Origin: Brevibacillus sp. SYP-B805
GTDB lineage: Bacteria > Bacillota > Bacilli > Brevibacillales > Brevibacillaceae
Reading direction: 5' to 3'
DNA: 64,000 nucleotides
Assembly (NCBI RefSeq): GCF_011059135.1
Contig: NZ_JAALGD010000008.1
Location: 62,001-126,000 of the forward strand
Positions within the stretch are counted from its first letter, which is position 1. Each line of letters starts with the position of its first letter. This document shows, in pieces, positions 1 to 8,411 of this stretch. The notes beneath the pieces are model-generated. The model had not been told where the DNA came from and ran no database searches. It saw nothing but the letters and a program-made list of their open reading frames with translations. The position numbers and the translations under genes are program-made.

Positions 1-13
1 CTCTCCTATCCCT

Positions 14-832
14 TCAATGACGAAGATTCAGATCTTGCATGATTTTTGCGGTTGCGTGGTACGCCTCTGTTACCCATTCGATGATGCGATCGGGATAGGG
101 CGCAAATTCAAGTTCAATGGAAACCACATCATCATAGCCAGCCTCTTTCACTGCCAGAAGATAACCGGCGATATCTGCATTTCCGCGCCCCGGGGGCCAA
201 TCGTTGTGTACCGTACCATCATTGTCAGAGAGATGAACACCCCCTATTTTCCCTCGCAAGCGCAAGATTTCCTTGGGAGCAATCCCTTGCACATGAAGGT
301 GTCCGATGTCCACGTTAGCCAGACAGTTCGGCATATCGACATCTGCCAAAAACTGTTCCATCGTATCGATATCATTCACCAAGGAATATTTGAACGGTTC
401 CAGCTCAACCAGGACATTCATTTCACACTTGGCTGCGTATTCGGACAGTTCTTTCGCCGCTGCCACTGCTTGTGCCCACTGTATCTTGGGATCAATCACG
501 TTTTTTTCCCAAATGTATTCTCCCAAAACGATCAACAGGTTCTTCGCATCCAGATACACACCCATGTCAAGAAGCTTCTTGTAGCTTTCAATGGCGTAGC
601 GTCTCACATGCTCTTCCAGGGAAATCAACTCCGGATACGCGGAAACCATTACGTAGACCGGCATCTCATAAGCATCACAAAGCTTCTTGATTCGTTTTAA
701 ATCATAGGATTTGAAAGAAAAATCGGGAAAAATGTCAATGGTGTCAAATCCGATTTCTTTCAGCTTGGTAATTCCTTCAAAGTATTCGACTTTTGATCCA
801 AACCAGCATGAATTAATGCAGCCCAGTTTCAT
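14..832 (-). CDS. Sugar phosphate isomerase/epimerase (xylose isomerase-like TIM barrel)
   Basis: A 272-residue protein of the AP endonuclease 2/xylose isomerase-like TIM-barrel superfamily. It begins MKLGCINSCWFG. Metal-ligand-type residues are visible in the barrel strands: ELEPF in mid-protein, NVDIGHLHV, GGVHLSDNDG and, near the C-terminus, SIELEF. Family members isomerise, epimerise or dehydrate sugars, inosose or keto-sugars using a divalent metal. I chose the ATG at 832 because GGAGGG precedes it; the open frame upstream overlaps the preceding gene. It is the last visible gene of a minus-strand operon with two Gfo/Idh/MocA dehydrogenases, so it probably acts on a keto-sugar they produce. 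The substrate cannot be read from sequence. Confidence 0.85.
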   Translation of the reverse strand: MKLGCINSCWFGSKVEYFEGITKLKEIGFDTIDIFPDFSFKSYDLKRIKKLCDAYEMPVYVMVSAYPELISLEEHVRRYAIESYKKLLDMGVYLDAKNLLIVLGEYIWEKNVIDPKIQWAQAVAAAKELSEYAAKCEMNVLVELEPFKYSLVNDIDTMEQFLADVDMPNCLANVDIGHLHVQGIAPKEILRLRGKIGGVHLSDNDGTVHNDWPPGRGNADIAGYLLAVKEAGYDDVVSIELEFAPYPDRIIEWVTEAYHATAKIMQDLNLRH

Positions 833-834
833 CT

Positions 835-1821
835 CTATCCCTCCATTTTCCCGTATAATGGGACAAATTCCTTTTCGCGCGCTGACAGATAGGCTGCCTC
901 CACCACCTTTACCGCAGCCACACCATCCCACGCAGATGCCAGCGATGTCTCTTCTCCTCCGATCCGTTTCACAAAGCCTTCGATCATATATGCGTATTCG
1001 CTCTCTCCCCAGTACTCCCAGTAAACGCTATCGGACGTATAGACCGAAATCGTCTGGGCGAAGCCATTCAGATCCATAACACCCTTCGTCCCTGTCACCC
1101 GCAAACCAAGTCCTCCCCAGGTCGGGTACCCCGCAGGGCGTGACCAGCTGGGATCAAGGTCGGCAATGACTCCATTGGAAAACAGCAATTGTATATGCCC
1201 TACATCATCGATGTCGTACTGCGCATGCAGAAAGGAGTCGATTTCTGCGTAGACCTTGGCAATTTCCGCTCCGGTGTACCAACGCATCAGGTCAACCAGA
1301 TGAACGGTATGATCCATCACTGCGCCACCGCCCGCCAAATGCGGCTTCACAAACCAATCACCCGGACATTTCCCCTGATTGGTGCCATGAAAAGCGAGAA
1401 TCTCACCGATTTTATTTCCTGCAAGAGCTTTCTTCATCTCAATGGCAGGCGAGTTAAAGCGCATCGGAAATGCGGTGGCCAATACCAGATTCCGTTCATC
1501 TGCCTTGCTAGCCATCTTCTCGGCACTCTTCCCCGTGGTCGACAATGGCTTTTCACACAAAACGTGCTTGTTGGCTTCCAAGGCGGCGAGTACCATTTCC
1601 TCGTGCTTGGCGTTTTCCGAACAAACAACTACAGCCTCGCATTGGTCCAAGGCATCCTCCAAGGCAGCCATGAATGGCACGCCATACTGCTCCGCTTTTT
1701 CCTTTCCTCGTATCGGTTGATCGTCGTAAATGGCAACCAACTGGGTATCGGCACATGCACGAATCGCCGTGGCAAAAAGGTCAAAATGAACATGTGCCGC
1801 GGACAATATGGATATCCTCAC
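835..1821 (-). CDS. Gfo/Idh/MocA family oxidoreductase
   Basis: A 328-residue NAD(P)-dependent dehydrogenase of the Gfo/Idh/MocA family. The N-terminal Rossmann fold starts MRISILSAAHVHFD and is followed by the family motif CEKPLSTTGKSAEKM, whose EKP lysine is the usual active-site residue. The C-terminal alpha/beta domain contains GGAVMDHTVHLVDLMRWY, with the conserved D-x3-H-x2-D pattern. Such enzymes oxidise a hydroxyl of sugars, inositols or glycosides. It starts with GTG at 1821, preceded by AAGGAGG, and its start overlaps the stop of the preceding dehydrogenase gene (GTGA), indicating translational coupling. It has a second, divergent Gfo/Idh/MocA protein next door, so the two probably act sequentially or as a pair. 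Confidence 0.88.
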   Translation of the reverse strand: MRISILSAAHVHFDLFATAIRACADTQLVAIYDDQPIRGKEKAEQYGVPFMAALEDALDQCEAVVVCSENAKHEEMVLAALEANKHVLCEKPLSTTGKSAEKMASKADERNLVLATAFPMRFNSPAIEMKKALAGNKIGEILAFHGTNQGKCPGDWFVKPHLAGGGAVMDHTVHLVDLMRWYTGAEIAKVYAEIDSFLHAQYDIDDVGHIQLLFSNGVIADLDPSWSRPAGYPTWGGLGLRVTGTKGVMDLNGFAQTISVYTSDSVYWEYWGESEYAYMIEGFVKRIGGEETSLASAWDGVAAVKVVEAAYLSAREKEFVPLYGKMEG

Positions 1822-2774
1822 AAACCCTTGCCTCCTTCCTCAACCGTCACGGGTTTCCTGGTATCGGCGGAATGTAATGCCAACAATGCCAAGCAGGTGC
1901 TTTGATATGCATCCTCCAGCGTGATCGATACGTCCGTATCCTGACGTACTGCATGCACGAAGTCAGCCAGTTCCCTGTAATAAGGGTCTTCATGCAGGAA
2001 AATGGCAGGTACCTCTACCGCATCCTTTTCTTCGGGTAACGAGTGGACATGAAGGGGTATCGTATACCGGCTGTGATATGTCAGGAGCTTTCCTTCCTGC
2101 GCCAATTCTGCTTCCATCGTAAATCCGCCGTCATATCGCCAACTGGCTTCGATCCGAGAGATGGATTTGTTCTTGTGCCTCATCGTGATTAGCGCATAGC
2201 GATACTCCTGATCAGTCTGCGCCAAAATCCGGGTTACAGGGCCCAGCGTCCAACGCAGGAAATCGATGTCATGCAGGCTGAGATCCAAAATAACCCCACC
2301 GCTTTTTTGTCGATCCAAAAACCAGTTGTGTTTTCCTTCCGGCAGCTTCGCCCGGCGTGACAGGAGGGCGCTGACTGGTTTTTCCGGATCAAGCTGTTCC
2401 CTTAACTTCTGATACTCTGGGAAATAACGCAGTACCTGTCCTACCATGATTTTGCGTTCAGTCTTTCTGGCTAGATCGAGCATTTCCTTTGCATCTGACA
2501 GGCTTGATGCAACCGGCTTTTCCAGAAAGATATGCTTGCCAGCTTCCAGCGCTTTGACAAATGCGATTTTGTGTAAAAAAGTGGGAAGGCAAATATCAAC
2601 TGCATCTGCTTCAACACGCACACACTCGTCCAAATCGCGATAAACGGGTATTCCATCAATTGAAGCATTGCCCGATGTCGAAAAAATCGCCACAACCTCA
2701 ACATCTTTCATTCTCCTGTATGCCGCCAAGTGAAGTCTCCCCATAGCCCCGTACCCCAACAGGATTACTCTCAT
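1818..2774 (-). CDS. Gfo/Idh/MocA family oxidoreductase
   Basis: A 318-residue NAD(P)-binding oxidoreductase. The glycine-rich nucleotide-binding start is MRVILLGYGAMGRLH, the catalytic EKP motif is LEKPVASSLSDAKEML, and the C-terminal domain has GGVILDLSLHDIDFLRW, matching the D-x3-H-x2-D family pattern. It overlaps the next dehydrogenase gene by a few bases and follows the MFS carrier gene by about 20 bases, so all are one operon. The most likely role is oxidation of an imported sugar, polyol or glycoside. A glucose-fructose oxidoreductase-like or inositol dehydrogenase-like activity is equally possible. Confidence 0.88.
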   Translation of the reverse strand: MRVILLGYGAMGRLHLAAYRRMKDVEVVAIFSTSGNASIDGIPVYRDLDECVRVEADAVDICLPTFLHKIAFVKALEAGKHIFLEKPVASSLSDAKEMLDLARKTERKIMVGQVLRYFPEYQKLREQLDPEKPVSALLSRRAKLPEGKHNWFLDRQKSGGVILDLSLHDIDFLRWTLGPVTRILAQTDQEYRYALITMRHKNKSISRIEASWRYDGGFTMEAELAQEGKLLTYHSRYTIPLHVHSLPEEKDAVEVPAIFLHEDPYYRELADFVHAVRQDTDVSITLEDAYQSTCLALLALHSADTRKPVTVEEGGKGL

Positions 2775-2793
2775 AATTTACACCTCTACTCGC

Positions 2794-4041
2794 TTAATTC
2801 TGTAGATGGGTATCCACTGAACGGGACATGGACTGCTTCTCATCCTTGTTGGCAAACGTCAGGAAAAAGAACAGAGAAATCACAATCGAACCTACCGCGG
2901 GATAGAGCCAGAAGGTTTTCCACTGTGAAAGCGCCTCTGCCCCCTGGGCCGTAACCGTGCTGTTAAACATGCTGCCCGCAATGATGGAGCCGAAATACAT
3001 CCCAATTCCTTGCGTAAACAGCAGCAACAAGCTTTGCGCCTGTCCCTTTATTTTTTCCCCTGCCTTTTTCTCCGCGTAAATAAAGCCCGTTACAAAGAAG
3101 AAGTCGTAACAGATTCCATGAAGCGCAATCCCGATATACATGAACCATGCCACCTGACCGGACGCTCCGAAAGCGAACAAGACATACCGGAGCATCCAGG
3201 CCAGCATGCCGGCGAGCAGCATGTATTTCACACCCAGCTTGCGGAAGAAAAACGGGATCAGCAGCATGAAGAAAATTTCCGACATCTGACCGATCGTCAT
3301 AACGCTGCCCACGTTTTCAAATCCGGCGGCCGCAAGAAATGGCGAAGTGAAGGAATAGTACGCTGCGAGCGGAATGCAAATCAGCATCGAGCAAATGGTA
3401 AAGACTAAATAGTTTCGTTCTTTCAACATGGCCAAGGCATCCAGACAAAGAAGATCGCGCATAGACAGTGGCTTCCCTTTTGCCGGAGCAGGTGTGTGGG
3501 GCAATGTAAAGCTGTATAAGCCAAGGATCGCCGAGGCAACAGCAGCAATCTGGAAGATCACCGGGCTATCTGAATAACCGAACTGTCCAACGGCAATACC
3601 GGCAACAATCCAACCAATCGTGCCAAACACCCGAATCGCCGGGAAGTTTTTCGCCCCATCCTGTACATTGTGGAAGGCGACGTTGTTGGTAAGGGCAAGC
3701 GTCGGCATGAAACAAAGCATATAGATAAAAAGGAGCCAAAGGACTGCCGTACCGTTGGCATCTTCAATCTGGGCCGGAATCATCCAGAGCAATACAGCTC
3801 CGATCAAATGCAAAATTCCCAGCACCTTTTCTGAAGCAAAAAAACGGTCGACGATCATTCCCAGGAAAAACGGGGCAATAATGGCGGCAATTGCACCAAT
3901 CGAGTAAGCGGTTCCAATAATGGACGACAAATTATACTTGCTTAGTGCCAATCCGGCTGTTGCATACCATGCGCCCCAGACAAAAAACTCAAGAAACATC
4001 ATGGTTGAAAGTCGGGGTACAGCCAATTTGTTCGTTTGCAT
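2794..4041 (-). CDS. MFS transporter, nucleoside:H+ symporter (NupG/YegT-like) type
   Basis: A 415-residue integral membrane protein with about twelve hydrophobic segments. The start MQTNKLAVPRLSTMMFLEFF and the following VWGAWYATAGLALSKY resemble the nucleoside:H+ symporter branch of the MFS (NupG, XapB, YegT). Several relatives in sugar-catabolic operons carry glycosides or sugar derivatives rather than nucleosides. I prefer the ATG at 4041 because AAAGGAGT sits 9 bases upstream; an in-frame TTG immediately before it is also possible. It lies between the FAD oxidoreductase gene and the two dehydrogenases and probably imports their substrate. Confidence 0.85.
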   Translation of the reverse strand: MQTNKLAVPRLSTMMFLEFFVWGAWYATAGLALSKYNLSSIIGTAYSIGAIAAIIAPFFLGMIVDRFFASEKVLGILHLIGAVLLWMIPAQIEDANGTAVLWLLFIYMLCFMPTLALTNNVAFHNVQDGAKNFPAIRVFGTIGWIVAGIAVGQFGYSDSPVIFQIAAVASAILGLYSFTLPHTPAPAKGKPLSMRDLLCLDALAMLKERNYLVFTICSMLICIPLAAYYSFTSPFLAAAGFENVGSVMTIGQMSEIFFMLLIPFFFRKLGVKYMLLAGMLAWMLRYVLFAFGASGQVAWFMYIGIALHGICYDFFFVTGFIYAEKKAGEKIKGQAQSLLLLFTQGIGMYFGSIIAGSMFNSTVTAQGAEALSQWKTFWLYPAVGSIVISLFFFLTFANKDEKQSMSRSVDTHLQN

Positions 4042-4141
4042 CAACCCATCACTCCTTTACACATGATTCACTTGATTAAATTAAGCGAAAAAACGGAATT
4101 TCCTGGTAAAAGACCATCACCCCCTTTCCATTCAAAGGTTT

Positions 4142-5419
4142 TTACAAAATCACCTCTTGCTGCAAAAGCTCTTCTTGCAGCCGTTTTACGTTTATCTCGC
4201 TGAACCGTGTCTTCTCATCCAGACAGATCGATGCAGCAACACCAGCAGCCTGCCCCATCGCCATACATTGGGCGGAGTTTCTTGCTGATGCCTGGGCTCC
4301 GTGCGTGGCGGATAGACAACGACCTGCTACAATAACATTTTTAAGTTGTTTGGGGACCAGTGACCGGTATGGGATGTGATAATACCCATCCCCTTGCACA
4401 TAAGCCCAGCGCGTCTCTCTCCCCGAATGATGATCTTCAACAGGTGCACCACAGCATGCGATGGCGTCTTCAAATTTAGCTCCTCGAACAACGTCTTCTT
4501 CGGTTAAGACGTACTCGCCGATTATGCGTCGGGTTTCCCTGATGCCAATATGCTGACTCGTAGCGATGAGAAAAGATTGCTCAAAACCTGGGATCTGCTC
4601 CTTGAGGAAACGAGCATATTCTTGTGCCTGTCTGCGTCCCTCCACCTCTGCCAGCGTCAAGGCAAATGGATCAGTGGCATCCACACCCGGAACCCGTACC
4701 ATATTGCATTGAACAACACCTGGGTTGGGTGTGATATGCCAGGACCCATCTTCCCGCGGGAGCCTGTAAGCGCCAGATTGATTCGCCTCCCGCATTTTTC
4801 GCGCAAGTTCTTGGTGGTTCATCGTTTTTGCCTGTTGAATGTCAACATTGGCTAAAAAGAAAATCGTGGAAAGCGATTGCATTTCTGAAGGATCCGATTT
4901 TTCAAACATCGCTCCGGCTCTTGCCGCAATATCCGCATCCCCTGTCGTATCGATGTAATGGCTTGCGCAGATTTTGGTTAAACCATTTTTGTTGGCGACG
5001 ACAACACTTTGAAGTTCATGGTTCTCCGTATTTACCTGACAAGCGTAGGTGTGGTAGAGAAGCCGTACTCCCGCTTCCAACACCATTTCTTCATAGACGA
5101 TTTTCAACTGTTCCACATCATAGGTAATTCCTGTACCGGCACCATACGTATTGGGCCTCTCAAAACACGCCTTTCTTTTTGCCAATCGCTGTACAATCTC
5201 CCACGGGATGCCCCCGACAATTCTTCGCGTTTGTTCTCCCGGTGTATAAAATCCGTAGAAAGTGTCGACACCTGTTGCGGTTCTAGAGCCTCCCAAACAT
5301 CCCTGTGACTCAATCAGGATGACATCCAGTCCCTTTCTGGCTACGGCAATTGCTGCATTAACCCCGGCTGCACCGCCTCCCAAAACAAGTACGTCAGTCG
5401 TTAATATGTGAGTAGTCAT
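4142..5419 (-). CDS. FAD-dependent oxidoreductase (FAD_oxidored family)
   Basis: A 425-residue flavoprotein. The N-terminal dinucleotide-binding motif is VLVLGGGAAGVNAAIAVARK, followed by an acidic strand end LIESQGCLGG. The protein has the FAD_oxidored layout: a GCLGGSRTATG segment after the first Rossmann strand, SHYIDTTGDADIAARAG in the middle, and a C-terminal FAD-binding VIVAGRCLSATHGAQASAR. Members occur in many carbohydrate operons with unknown substrates. AGAGGTGAAATC precedes the ATG. A candidate GntR operator overlaps its promoter, so it is likely induced together with the downstream carrier and dehydrogenases. Confidence 0.85.
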   Translation of the reverse strand: MTTHILTTDVLVLGGGAAGVNAAIAVARKGLDVILIESQGCLGGSRTATGVDTFYGFYTPGEQTRRIVGGIPWEIVQRLAKRKACFERPNTYGAGTGITYDVEQLKIVYEEMVLEAGVRLLYHTYACQVNTENHELQSVVVANKNGLTKICASHYIDTTGDADIAARAGAMFEKSDPSEMQSLSTIFFLANVDIQQAKTMNHQELARKMREANQSGAYRLPREDGSWHITPNPGVVQCNMVRVPGVDATDPFALTLAEVEGRRQAQEYARFLKEQIPGFEQSFLIATSQHIGIRETRRIIGEYVLTEEDVVRGAKFEDAIACCGAPVEDHHSGRETRWAYVQGDGYYHIPYRSLVPKQLKNVIVAGRCLSATHGAQASARNSAQCMAMGQAAGVAASICLDEKTRFSEINVKRLQEELLQQEVIL

Positions 5420-5443
5420 GATTTCACCTCTGATATAAATACG

Positions 5444-5457
5444 ATTATACGTACAAA
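5444..5457. promoter_or_regulatory. Candidate GntR operator overlapping the -10 of the FAD-oxidoreductase operon
   Basis: The 14 bases here match the perfect palindrome at 7137-7150 at 12 positions and share its tacgtacaaa half exactly. On the minus strand a TATAAT -10 hexamer occupies 5449-5444, about 25 bases before the FAD oxidoreductase start codon, so a bound repressor would block RNA polymerase. No convincing -35 is visible. Assignment to the adjacent GntR protein is inference from the shared motif and gene order. Confidence 0.6.
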
Positions 5458-5520
5458 TAAGAATTGGAAAATTTCAGATTTTTTACCACCCCCAACAAGG
5501 GGGGGCAAGGGAAATCGAAT

Positions 5521-6243
5521 TTATCTTTTCAAATGAATCTCATACGAGTATTTGTCCGCACGTGCAACCCCAGTCTCATACACAATCGGAGTACCGATTG
5601 GGTCGTAGCCGACACGGCGAAACAGAAGGAGCGGAAACCCGTCGTCCACAGACAAATACTTCGCAATCTCTTCGTCCGCGGTGGTCGCCTCAATAATGTG
5701 CTTCGCCTCGACAACCGGTCTTCCTGTCTGCAAATGAATGAGTTCGTATAATGAACCGCTAAAGTCATTGTCTTCCTGCAAACCCAACTTTAACGGCACA
5801 TAGGAATCCGTGTAGACGATAGGCTCTTCGTCCCCCAGACGAATTCGACGTATATGCAGTGTCTTCTCCCACTGTTCCAGGCCCAGCGCCTCACGGACAG
5901 CTTTTGGAGATTCGACTGCCTCCACACCCAACAGCTTTGTTCCCGGTTTCATTCCCCGTCTGTGCATCTCTTCGCTAAAGCTGAGCAGATTGGGTAAATC
6001 GACGACAAGCTTGATTGGAGAGACAAATATCCCTTTTCCGGTAACCCGATGGATGAGTCCGTCGGATTCCAATCCTTCCAATGCCTTGCGAACGGTTGCG
6101 CGGCTTACCTGAAAGCGATCCTGCAGTTCCATTTCCGTCGCGAAATAATCTCCCGGTTTGTAATTCCCCTCCAGGATTTCCTTCTTCAGTATCTCAAAGA
6201 TTTGATAATAAAGCGGTACCGGCTTGTTGCGTTCAAGTTTCAT
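5521..6243 (-). CDS. GntR family transcriptional regulator with UTRA domain (HutC subfamily)
   Basis: A 240-residue regulator. Residues about 8-75 form a GntR winged helix-turn-helix (PLYYQIFEILKKEILEG, then RFQVSRATVRKALEGLESDG and the wing VTGKGIFV). Residues about 90-235 form the UTRA effector domain, with the typical TLHIRRIRLGDEEPIVYTDS and YLSVDDGFPLLLFRR. HutC-type repressors bind phosphorylated sugars or small acids and release operators of the type NGTACNAN. It lies between the SIS gene and the FAD-oxidoreductase operon, and both have a matching operator, so it probably represses both and is released by a pathway intermediate. Confidence 0.92.
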   Translation of the reverse strand: MKLERNKPVPLYYQIFEILKKEILEGNYKPGDYFATEMELQDRFQVSRATVRKALEGLESDGLIHRVTGKGIFVSPIKLVVDLPNLLSFSEEMHRRGMKPGTKLLGVEAVESPKAVREALGLEQWEKTLHIRRIRLGDEEPIVYTDSYVPLKLGLQEDNDFSGSLYELIHLQTGRPVVEAKHIIEATTADEEIAKYLSVDDGFPLLLFRRVGYDPIGTPIVYETGVARADKYSYEIHLKR

Positions 6244-6298
6244 TATCCAAAAACCTCTTACAGACGAATTTTTCCTGAGATCATCATACCACTAATTA

Positions 6299-7096
6299 TT
6301 ACAAATAACGAGTACTAGCCCAATACTCTTCGTAGGAAGCTTCAAACAATCGTTTTGATTCCTCTTCTCCCACAAATACAGAGCTGGTAATTACCTTGGG
6401 TGGACGACCTCTATCCGTTAACTCTTTCGCCACTTTGCATTTGATAAGATTAACAATTACGGTATTCCCAATCGTTGAACCAGGACCTACCGGCGTGTCC
6501 AAGTTTTCAATTTTAACCATGGCGTCCCCTGGAACTGCACAATTGTCAATGATCACATCCGCCAGTTCATATAGTTTATAGCCGGAACTATGCTTGGATT
6601 TGGCCAACTGACTGTGCGCAAGGGAAGTTACCGCAATCAGCGGGATGCCCCTCTCCTTCATTTCGAGGGCTATATCAACGACAACACTACTGGTACCGCT
6701 ATGAGAAAACAAAATCATGCTGTCATGCTTGCCAAAGTGAACGTTCGACACGATTACCCTACCGAACCCCTCTACATTCTCCAAAAAAATGGCTTGCCTC
6801 TGTCCGTTGCTCCCGACTACATTGTGATGATTGGTTAATGACAACTCCACCATCGGATGAAAGCCGGGGAAACTACCATAGCGTGGGTACATTTCTTCAA
6901 CAGCCATCCGAGAATGTCCGCTCCCAAATAAGTGCACCACACAATTATTCATAATACTGTCTACACAAATATCGGCGGCGCGATCTATTTGTTCCATCTG
7001 GGTGGTTTCTATCTTGTGGATGATTTTCTTGACTCCATCCAGATAATTTGTCTCCAGCATCTGAAGAGCTAGCTGGGTAGAATTGTGCTTTTCCAT
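6299..7096 (-). CDS. SIS domain-containing protein (UPF0309-like)
   Basis: A 265-residue sugar isomerase (SIS) domain protein. The first half contains VVHLFGSGHSRMAVEEM, and the second phosphosugar-binding segment is MILFSHSGTSSVVVDIALEM. The protein resembles the UPF0309 group, which is related to MurNAc-6-phosphate etherase and glucosamine-6-phosphate isomerase domains. It probably isomerises, hydrolyses or senses a phosphosugar; the reaction is not defined. AGGAGG lies about 12 bases before the ATG. It has a strong sigma-A promoter with a perfect GntR-type palindrome just downstream of +1, and the regulator gene follows by 55 bases, so the two are co-transcribed. Confidence 0.85.
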   Translation of the reverse strand: MEKHNSTQLALQMLETNYLDGVKKIIHKIETTQMEQIDRAADICVDSIMNNCVVHLFGSGHSRMAVEEMYPRYGSFPGFHPMVELSLTNHHNVVGSNGQRQAIFLENVEGFGRVIVSNVHFGKHDSMILFSHSGTSSVVVDIALEMKERGIPLIAVTSLAHSQLAKSKHSSGYKLYELADVIIDNCAVPGDAMVKIENLDTPVGPGSTIGNTVIVNLIKCKVAKELTDRGRPPKVITSSVFVGEEESKRLFEASYEEYWASTRYL

Positions 7097-7136
7097 GGAC
7101 GATATTGCCCTCCTGTTTTTATTGTATATAATTACG

Positions 7137-7150
7137 TTTGTACGTACAAA
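7137..7150. promoter_or_regulatory. GntR-type operator, perfect 14-base palindrome
   Basis: TTTGTACGTACAAA is a perfect inverted repeat. It lies at about +5 to +18 relative to the predicted start of the SIS-gene transcript and has a 12/14 relative at 5444-5457. Size, symmetry and position fit a HutC-type GntR repressor site. Confidence 0.7.
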
Positions 7151-7161
7151 TCATTGATTGA

Positions 7162-7190
7162 AGTATACGAATTTTCTGCATGATTGTCAA
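7162..7190 (-). promoter_or_regulatory. Sigma-A promoter of the SIS-domain gene
   Basis: On the minus strand a consensus TTGACA (-35, 7190-7185) is separated by exactly 17 bases from TATACT (-10, 7167-7162). The predicted transcript starts near 7155, directly before the operator palindrome. Confidence 0.75.
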
Positions 7191-7255
7191 TCGTTTTTTT
7201 GCCTGCAAAGTATGATGGTCGCTGTCGACTGATTAAACAAGTGCTTTTTCAATTG

Positions 7256-7282
7256 AAAAAAGCATGCCTGATGTTGGCATGC
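7256..7282 (-). terminator. Intrinsic terminator of the MBL/enoyl-CoA hydratase operon
   Basis: Read on the minus strand, GGCATGCC and GGCATGC form a 7-bp stem around a 7-base loop, followed by six T residues. It lies about 90 bases after the stop codon of the hydrolase gene at 7370. The remaining non-coding sequence between 7191 and 7369 shows nothing else convincing. Confidence 0.7.
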
Positions 7283-7369
7283 CAGAGATTCGCTTCATGA
7301 TTCGTACGTTTGTTTATACGCCATCTCTTCATTCTTTGTATGGACCTCTGCTGATTGAACCATGATTGA

Positions 7370-8326
7370 TTACCCGTTGTTCGCAACCTTCGAACTACGC
7401 TGAAAATAGTCCAGGATCCCCATCGCGCAAACCTCCATGTCTACCCGCAGCACTTCATATACCGGATGATCGGCCTGCACGTTTCGCATGGAAAGGTAAT
7501 CTTCAATCTGCTTCAATAATTCCTCCGACAGTGCTCGAACATCCAGCCCCTGTTCCCAGCATCGCCTGCCGATGTCCACAAACGTATCCAGCCACGTTTC
7601 CACCATCTCCAGACAACGGATGTCGGCGGTTGCTCCAAAATGACCGAAGTAGATCTTATCCGGATTCAGCCTGCGAATGCGTTCGATCGATTGTTTCATG
7701 GCTTCCGGATTGAACTGGTTCGGAGAAGTCGTCGGCAGATAGAGAGGCACTCCGCCATCCACCGTTTGCGGATATTGTATGCCGGCAGTATCCCCTGTAA
7801 ATACGCCTCGGCTCAGCGGGTCGAAAATGCTGAAATGGTGGTTGGCATGACCGGGAGAATCAAAGAATTGCAGGACGCGATTGGGGCCGATGCGCAGCTC
7901 CCCATTATCCATAACCAGCAGCCGTTCTTCCGGAACCGGCAGGATCGGGTGGAACAATTCCTCAAACCGATCACCGTACACCGCTTTGGCCCCACGTATC
8001 AGTTTTTCCGGATTGACGAGGTGCGCCGCTCCTTTCGGGTGTACGATGATCTTGGCGTTGGGACATTCCCGTAAAAGCAAACCGGCGGCCCCTGCGTGAT
8101 CGAGATGGATATGGGTAACGATTACATAATGAAGATCATGCGGCTCAATCCCTACCTGTTTGAGTCCATTCCGCAGATATTCGATAGACGGGCTCGATCC
8201 TGTTTCGATGATGGTTGGATGTTCATCCGGAATGACATAGCTTCCTGTCCGTTTCGGCCATCCAAGGTCAAACAAGTCGATCACATAGATCCCATTGTCT
8301 AATGAAATCGGTGTGCTCTCTTTCAC
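7370..8326 (-). CDS. MBL fold metallo-hydrolase
   Basis: A 318-residue metallo-beta-lactamase-fold hydrolase. The zinc-binding signature HxHxDH appears as VTHIHLDHAG at about residues 90-100. Later metal ligands are in SPGHANHHFSIF and FTGDTAG, and a C-terminal helical region follows. It most resembles thioesterase- or glyoxalase II-like members, and the reaction is unassigned. GTG at 8326 is preceded by a G-rich GGGGGGAAG Shine-Dalgarno. It is the last gene of an operon with an enoyl-CoA hydratase and a second MBL protein, which hints at CoA-thioester hydrolysis. Confidence 0.85.
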   Translation of the reverse strand: MKESTPISLDNGIYVIDLFDLGWPKRTGSYVIPDEHPTIIETGSSPSIEYLRNGLKQVGIEPHDLHYVIVTHIHLDHAGAAGLLLRECPNAKIIVHPKGAAHLVNPEKLIRGAKAVYGDRFEELFHPILPVPEERLLVMDNGELRIGPNRVLQFFDSPGHANHHFSIFDPLSRGVFTGDTAGIQYPQTVDGGVPLYLPTTSPNQFNPEAMKQSIERIRRLNPDKIYFGHFGATADIRCLEMVETWLDTFVDIGRRCWEQGLDVRALSEELLKQIEDYLSMRNVQADHPVYEVLRVDMEVCAMGILDYFQRSSKVANNG

Positions 8327-8411
8327 TCGGCTTCCCCCCGCTCTGGTTACTTGTGGTGCATATGCTTATTTTTAACTGAATTCTCCCTCTTTTCAATCTA
8401 TCTTGCATAGA

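Noticed and set aside
5461-5520. A G/C-rich stem (CCCCC...GGGGG) after the GntR gene as a terminator
   Set aside because: On the minus strand the stem is followed by TGGTAAAAAA rather than a T tract, so it was not called.
7290-7320. A possible third GntR operator (ATTCGTACGTTTGT)
   Set aside because: It shares only a CGTACG core and an ACGTTTGT stretch with the other sites, lacks symmetry, and lies downstream of the terminator rather than at a promoter.
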